A stretch of DNA of 7,890 bases, taken from contig CAMDOP010000144.1 in assembly GCA_945903675.1 (NCBI GenBank), forward strand, positions 1 through 7,890, in the 5' to 3' direction. Made by a program: the position numbers and the translations under genes. The notes beneath the pieces were generated by a model that saw nothing but the letters and a program-made list of their open reading frames with translations, was not told where the DNA came from and did no database searches. Origin of the DNA: Crenothrix polyspora. Its GTDB lineage: Bacteria > Pseudomonadota > Gammaproteobacteria > Methylococcales > Methylomonadaceae. Of this stretch, positions 5,465-7,890 are shown piece by piece (positions within the stretch are counted from its first letter, which is position 1; every line of letters starts with the position of its first letter).

Positions 5465-7108
5465 TCAATTAACCAGCTTTACCTTTATTTTCTTTGTTTT
5501 AGTAAGTGCATCAGGATCAATCGCCATGAAAACTAAGAATGATCTATTTTCCCATATCATAAGATCTGCAACTTGGCTTTGACCCACAAGACCAATTAAT
5601 GACCATGGCGTTTCGAAGTTACTACCATAATCACCTCTTGCAATAACTAACTTACCCGTTGAAACCTTCCCAACCAATTCTTTTTGCAATATCTCTCCTG
5701 CAGATCCAGTTAGAGAAATTTCTACATTTGTCGTTGGAATATCCCTTCGATTATTTGATAAAGCTGATGGTAGCCAAGAAGCTTTACTTATTAGCTCTTG
5801 TTTCGAGCCGCTCAATAAATATGCCTCAATTAAAAACCGTTCATTAGCGTTTGTTTGTTCAAGTGTCAAACCCTCTCTAGGTTTTTTAGCAAAAACATGT
5901 TTTCCATCATGTATTAAAAGCACTGTATCATTAAGATAACTATACCCATCTTCTAATGAAGATATGCCAAAAGAGAAATCTTCACCATTTTTCATGGGCA
6001 TATGCCAGTTTATCGGCATAGCAAGTGTGGCGTTAAACATAGTTTTTCTAGAAGCTATGGACTCAATCGTTTTTCTCATATTTTGAGAAAATTCTTTATT
6101 CAAAAAAACATTTACTCTAAAAGCAATAATATTGGCATTACCGTATTGCGAAGAAAGTCTATCAATTGCAAAAGTTTCAATAGTCATAGTCCCTCCTTTA
6201 TATCCAATTTCACTAAGCGTCTTAGGTTTCCCAACTTCAAACTCAACAACTTCTCCGTTAACAATCGGAGAAATGATATTATCAAACAGCAAATCTGCTT
6301 GATTAGTTTGCTGTTTTTGTTCTGTTTTCATCTTTACAAAAAGACCTTCCTCAACCGCTACTTCTCCCTCAGCTAACTTCTTAATGTAGGCGTGAAAATC
6401 GTCAATCCTAACTATAACTTCAGCAGTTACTCTTGTAAGAGAAGATTCCACTTTTGAGTCAATAACCTTGAATCCTTTTATAGTACCCTGTGAATATTCT
6501 TTTATATTGGTACTAATGCTTTTAGTTTGACTTCTAATGCCATCTGCAATTTCAGTGTGTTTATCAAGTTGCTTTTTAGCATCTATAAAGGTTCCAACTA
6601 CTTGTTTAAGAGCATTTTCGGCAGCATTCTGTGCCGCTGATTCAACAGTAGAACCAACTCCTTCAGCTATGATGGTTTGGGTTTTGAAGCCGCTGCTATC
6701 AGTTGCAGATGTTTCAACCTGAGTGGGAGTGATTTCTTTCTTTGTCTCTTGTGATATTGCGGGGTTGACTTGTTGCTCAACAGGTTCTGATAAAGGTTTT
6801 ACCTCATTTAACTGGGCAATTCTTGATGTGTATGCGTCAGAGATACAAAACTCAGTTGCGCATTTATTCCGTATGTTTTTAATCCATTCACGCTGCTGAC
6901 TTTTAATACCGTCTTTGCTTGATGAGTCATTAAGGGCTTTATGGTAAATATCTGCTAATTGATCATCCAACAATTCTAATGCAGGATTACCACAAATATT
7001 TTTTTCTATGACTGTAGATGCTTTCGTACAATCAAAACTAGTTGCATAAGTTATTATGCTAAATGATGATAAAAAAATAACTGCAAAAAAAATTCTACGG
7101 ATTTTCAT
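5465..7108 (-). CDS. Secreted LprI-domain / FlgT_N-like fusion protein
   Basis: A 547-aa protein when started at ATG 7108-7106, one base after the upstream stop (TAG-T-ATG). This start gives a proper signal peptide (1 to about 23), while a start at 7156 would overlap the previous gene and add 16 hydrophilic residues. Residues 24-100 are an LprI N-terminal domain (DUF1311): C27, a later EKNICGNPALELLDDQL, QREWIKNIRNKC (71-83), C88 and SRIAQL. The family namesake LprI of Mycobacterium tuberculosis inhibits lysozyme. A Pro/Glu/Thr-rich linker leads to a FlgT_N-like unit (about 145-237): IIAEGVGSTVESAAQNAAEN, then helices and the strand RVTAEVIVRID. The last 300 residues match nothing I can name, but contain strand-rich segments typical of periplasmic proteins. 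The neighbours downstream carry the same kind of unit. Lysozyme inhibition is only a hypothesis here. Confidence 0.8.
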   Translation of the reverse strand: MKIRRIFFAVIFLSSFSIITYATSFDCTKASTVIEKNICGNPALELLDDQLADIYHKALNDSSSKDGIKSQQREWIKNIRNKCATEFCISDAYTSRIAQLNEVKPLSEPVEQQVNPAISQETKKEITPTQVETSATDSSGFKTQTIIAEGVGSTVESAAQNAAENALKQVVGTFIDAKKQLDKHTEIADGIRSQTKSISTNIKEYSQGTIKGFKVIDSKVESSLTRVTAEVIVRIDDFHAYIKKLAEGEVAVEEGLFVKMKTEQKQQTNQADLLFDNIISPIVNGEVVEFEVGKPKTLSEIGYKGGTMTIETFAIDRLSSQYGNANIIAFRVNVFLNKEFSQNMRKTIESIASRKTMFNATLAMPINWHMPMKNGEDFSFGISSLEDGYSYLNDTVLLIHDGKHVFAKKPREGLTLEQTNANERFLIEAYLLSGSKQELISKASWLPSALSNNRRDIPTTNVEISLTGSAGEILQKELVGKVSTGKLVIARGDYGSNFETPWSLIGLVGQSQVADLMIWENRSFLVFMAIDPDALTKTKKIKVKLVN

Positions 7109-7109
7109 A

Positions 7110-7613
7110 CTATTTCTCAACTGGGCAAACTGCATTTGATTGAACACGGGTCTCATTTGGTCCTGTAGATATGATCAAAGCAGTTGCATTAGGTTTAAAT
7201 TCACATAACTTACCAACTTGAGAAGAAGTAAACATGTTGCCATTTTCTAGATAGGCGATTGATACACCCTCAACCAATACCTTATCTGATACCATTGATC
7301 CACCTGCAGCACCTAATGCACCACCACCTAAAGTAGTTCCAACAGTACCCGCTGTACCAATACCACCAAAACCACCTGCCAATCCACCTGCTAATGCACC
7401 TAATGCACCACCTGCTATCATTGCTTGTTTTTTCTGTTCTGTGTTATCAATCTCAATTTGAGCAGGTAAAACAGCTGTTATTTTGATTGTTCTTACTGCT
7501 TGGGTAGTATTAACTTGACCAGCTTTATAAACATTACTTTTTAAGTTTTCTCCTGTTGCTGAACATCCTATTAATGAAATTAAAGTAGATAAAACTATTA
7601 GTTTCTGATTCAT
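7110..7613 (-). CDS. Glycine-zipper outer-membrane lipoprotein (SlyB/Pcp-like)
   Basis: A 167-aa lipoprotein. The signal peptide ends in lipobox L-I-G-C with Cys17 as the lipidation site, and Ser at +2 favours the outer membrane. Residues about 66-106 are a glycine zipper (GGALGALAGGLAGGFGG and a second GGGALGAAGG block), the membrane-inserting element of the SlyB/17-kDa surface-antigen group. The C-terminal strands LVEGVSIAYLENGNMFTSSQ and TRVQSNAVC resemble the small beta domain that follows the zipper in that family. Two cysteines (137, 163) may pair. SlyB-type proteins stabilise the outer membrane under stress. It is the first firmly supported gene of the run and its start may be coupled to a small ORF by an ATGA overlap. 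Only a weak AAGA precedes the ATG. Downstream, the LprI-fusion gene starts one base after its stop. Confidence 0.85.
   Translation of the reverse strand: MNQKLIVLSTLISLIGCSATGENLKSNVYKAGQVNTTQAVRTIKITAVLPAQIEIDNTEQKKQAMIAGGALGALAGGLAGGFGGIGTAGTVGTTLGGGALGAAGGSMVSDKVLVEGVSIAYLENGNMFTSSQVGKLCEFKPNATALIISTGPNETRVQSNAVCPVEK
7309..7412 (-). repeat. 17-bp direct repeat inside the glycine-zipper coding region
   Basis: GCACCTAATGCACCACC occurs exactly at 7309-7325 and again at 7396-7412 (plus-strand reading). Each copy encodes a Gly-Gly-Ala-Leu-Gly-Ala block of the zipper. Shorter CCACCTGC units recur between them. The copies are in frame, so slippage or recombination would change zipper length by whole residues. 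It most likely reflects low-complexity coding rather than a mobile repeat. Confidence 0.7.
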
Positions 7614-7795
7614 GTCATTTTCTTAAATTTATTAAGGTTTTTTTGATCATACACCTTGTTTTCAGTTTCTTCTATTTTAATAGGGGGCAAGTTATAAATT
7701 TTTTCTAAAAAAGATAAGTACAACGTTTTAAACTGTGGAATATTTGAAAACTTATAAAAAAATTTCTTATGAGTAGAAATGCCAACCAACCGCAT
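7610..7795 (-). CDS. Possible small Lys-rich protein upstream of the lipoprotein gene
   Basis: An open frame of 61 codons from ATG 7795-7793 (MRLVGISTHKKFFYKF and on), extendable to a TTG at 7816. Its TGA overlaps the lipoprotein ATG in an ATGA arrangement. AGG lies 4 nt before the ATG, a modest ribosome site. The product is Lys/Asn/Phe-rich, has no signal peptide or membrane segment and matches no family I know. AT-rich intergenic DNA often yields such frames, but the stop/start overlap and ribosome site are points in favour. If it is not a gene, 7614-7857 is the promoter region of the operon and I see no convincing -35/-10 pair in it. Confidence 0.3.
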   Translation of the reverse strand: MRLVGISTHKKFFYKFSNIPQFKTLYLSFLEKIYNLPPIKIEETENKVYDQKNLNKFKKMT

Positions 7796-7857
7796 ACAGC
7801 CTAAATACCTTTCCAAAATTTAGAAATATTTTTTAGCTTTGTGTTTAAAAAAGGGAT

Positions 7858-7883
7858 GGGGGGGGTTTGCGATAACGGGGGGG
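7858..7883. other. Two long G homopolymer runs at the window end
   Basis: Eight consecutive G at 7858-7865 and seven at 7877-7883, separated by TTTGCGATAAC, stand out against a strongly AT-rich background. They could be real (a phase-variable tract or G-rich regulatory DNA upstream of the operon) or poor-quality sequence at a contig edge. The sequence alone cannot decide. Confidence 0.5.
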
Positions 7884-7890
7884 TACTGGT

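Noticed and set aside
5659..5847. 62-codon plus-strand open frame
   Set aside because: Inside the LprI-fusion gene on the other strand with no supporting signals.
6002..6376. 124-codon plus-strand open frame
   Set aside because: Antisense to the LprI-fusion gene; its Ser/Asn/Phe-rich composition is typical of reverse-complement AT-rich coding sequence.
6537..6722. 61-codon plus-strand open frame rich in Ala/Cys/Ser
   Set aside because: Antisense to the FlgT_N-like region of the LprI-fusion gene; its apparent hydrophobicity is a by-product of the opposite strand.
7109..7156. Upstream start (7156) for the LprI-fusion protein
   Set aside because: It would overlap the lipoprotein gene by 47 nt and place 16 polar residues before a good signal peptide; ATG at 7108 fits better.
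7309..7412. Repeats in the lipoprotein gene as a CRISPR-like or mobile repeat array
   Set aside because: Only two exact 17-bp copies with no regular spacers; explained by Gly/Ala codons of the glycine zipper.

Overview
The window is an AT-rich stretch (visibly well under 40% GC) in which every convincing gene lies on the minus strand. It reads from about position 7800 down to 1. Lipobox lipoproteins, a glycine-zipper lipoprotein of the SlyB type, LprI-type and FlgT_N/LPP20-like secreted proteins and a CHASE2 membrane protein together indicate a Gram-negative bacterium. Codon usage and protein style suggest a marine gammaproteobacterium (Vibrionaceae/Alteromonadales-like). That placement is inference; no rRNA or other marker is present.

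Layout in transcription order: a C-rich/G-rich homopolymer stretch at the window end (7858-7883); a possible small ORF (7610-7795); a glycine-zipper lipoprotein (7110-7613); an LprI + FlgT_N-like fusion protein (5465-7108); two related small secreted proteins with a C-x-x-Y-P start (4750-5403 and 4344-4733); a third small membrane-anchored protein with a similar helix/strand unit (3838-4317); a 55-nt gap with two palindromes; a 98-aa single-pass membrane protein (3486-3782); a 79-nt gap; then SH3 protein (2900-3388), M48 metalloprotease lipoprotein (1980-2903) and CHASE2 transmembrane protein (292-1974). After a 187-nt gap carrying a striking SEC-C zinc-binding micro-ORF comes the start of a metallophosphoesterase-like gene (1-104) running out of the window.

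Most gaps within the run are 1-60 nt, and one junction between recognised genes (SH3/M48) is an ATGA stop/start overlap, so the block looks like one long operon or two adjoining ones (7613-3838 and 3782-292). Every recognised product has an export signal, lipobox or transmembrane segment. I infer an envelope-located system: a periplasmic sensor (CHASE2), a protease/chaperone lipoprotein (M48), a probable peptidoglycan- or ligand-binding SH3 protein, and a set of diverged secreted proteins sharing one small alpha/beta unit. The most unusual parts are the clustered related secreted proteins, the CHASE2 protein whose cytoplasmic end is not a recognisable cyclase, kinase or GGDEF domain, and the SEC-C micro-ORF. 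No tRNA, rRNA, CRISPR array, insertion sequence or attachment site was seen.
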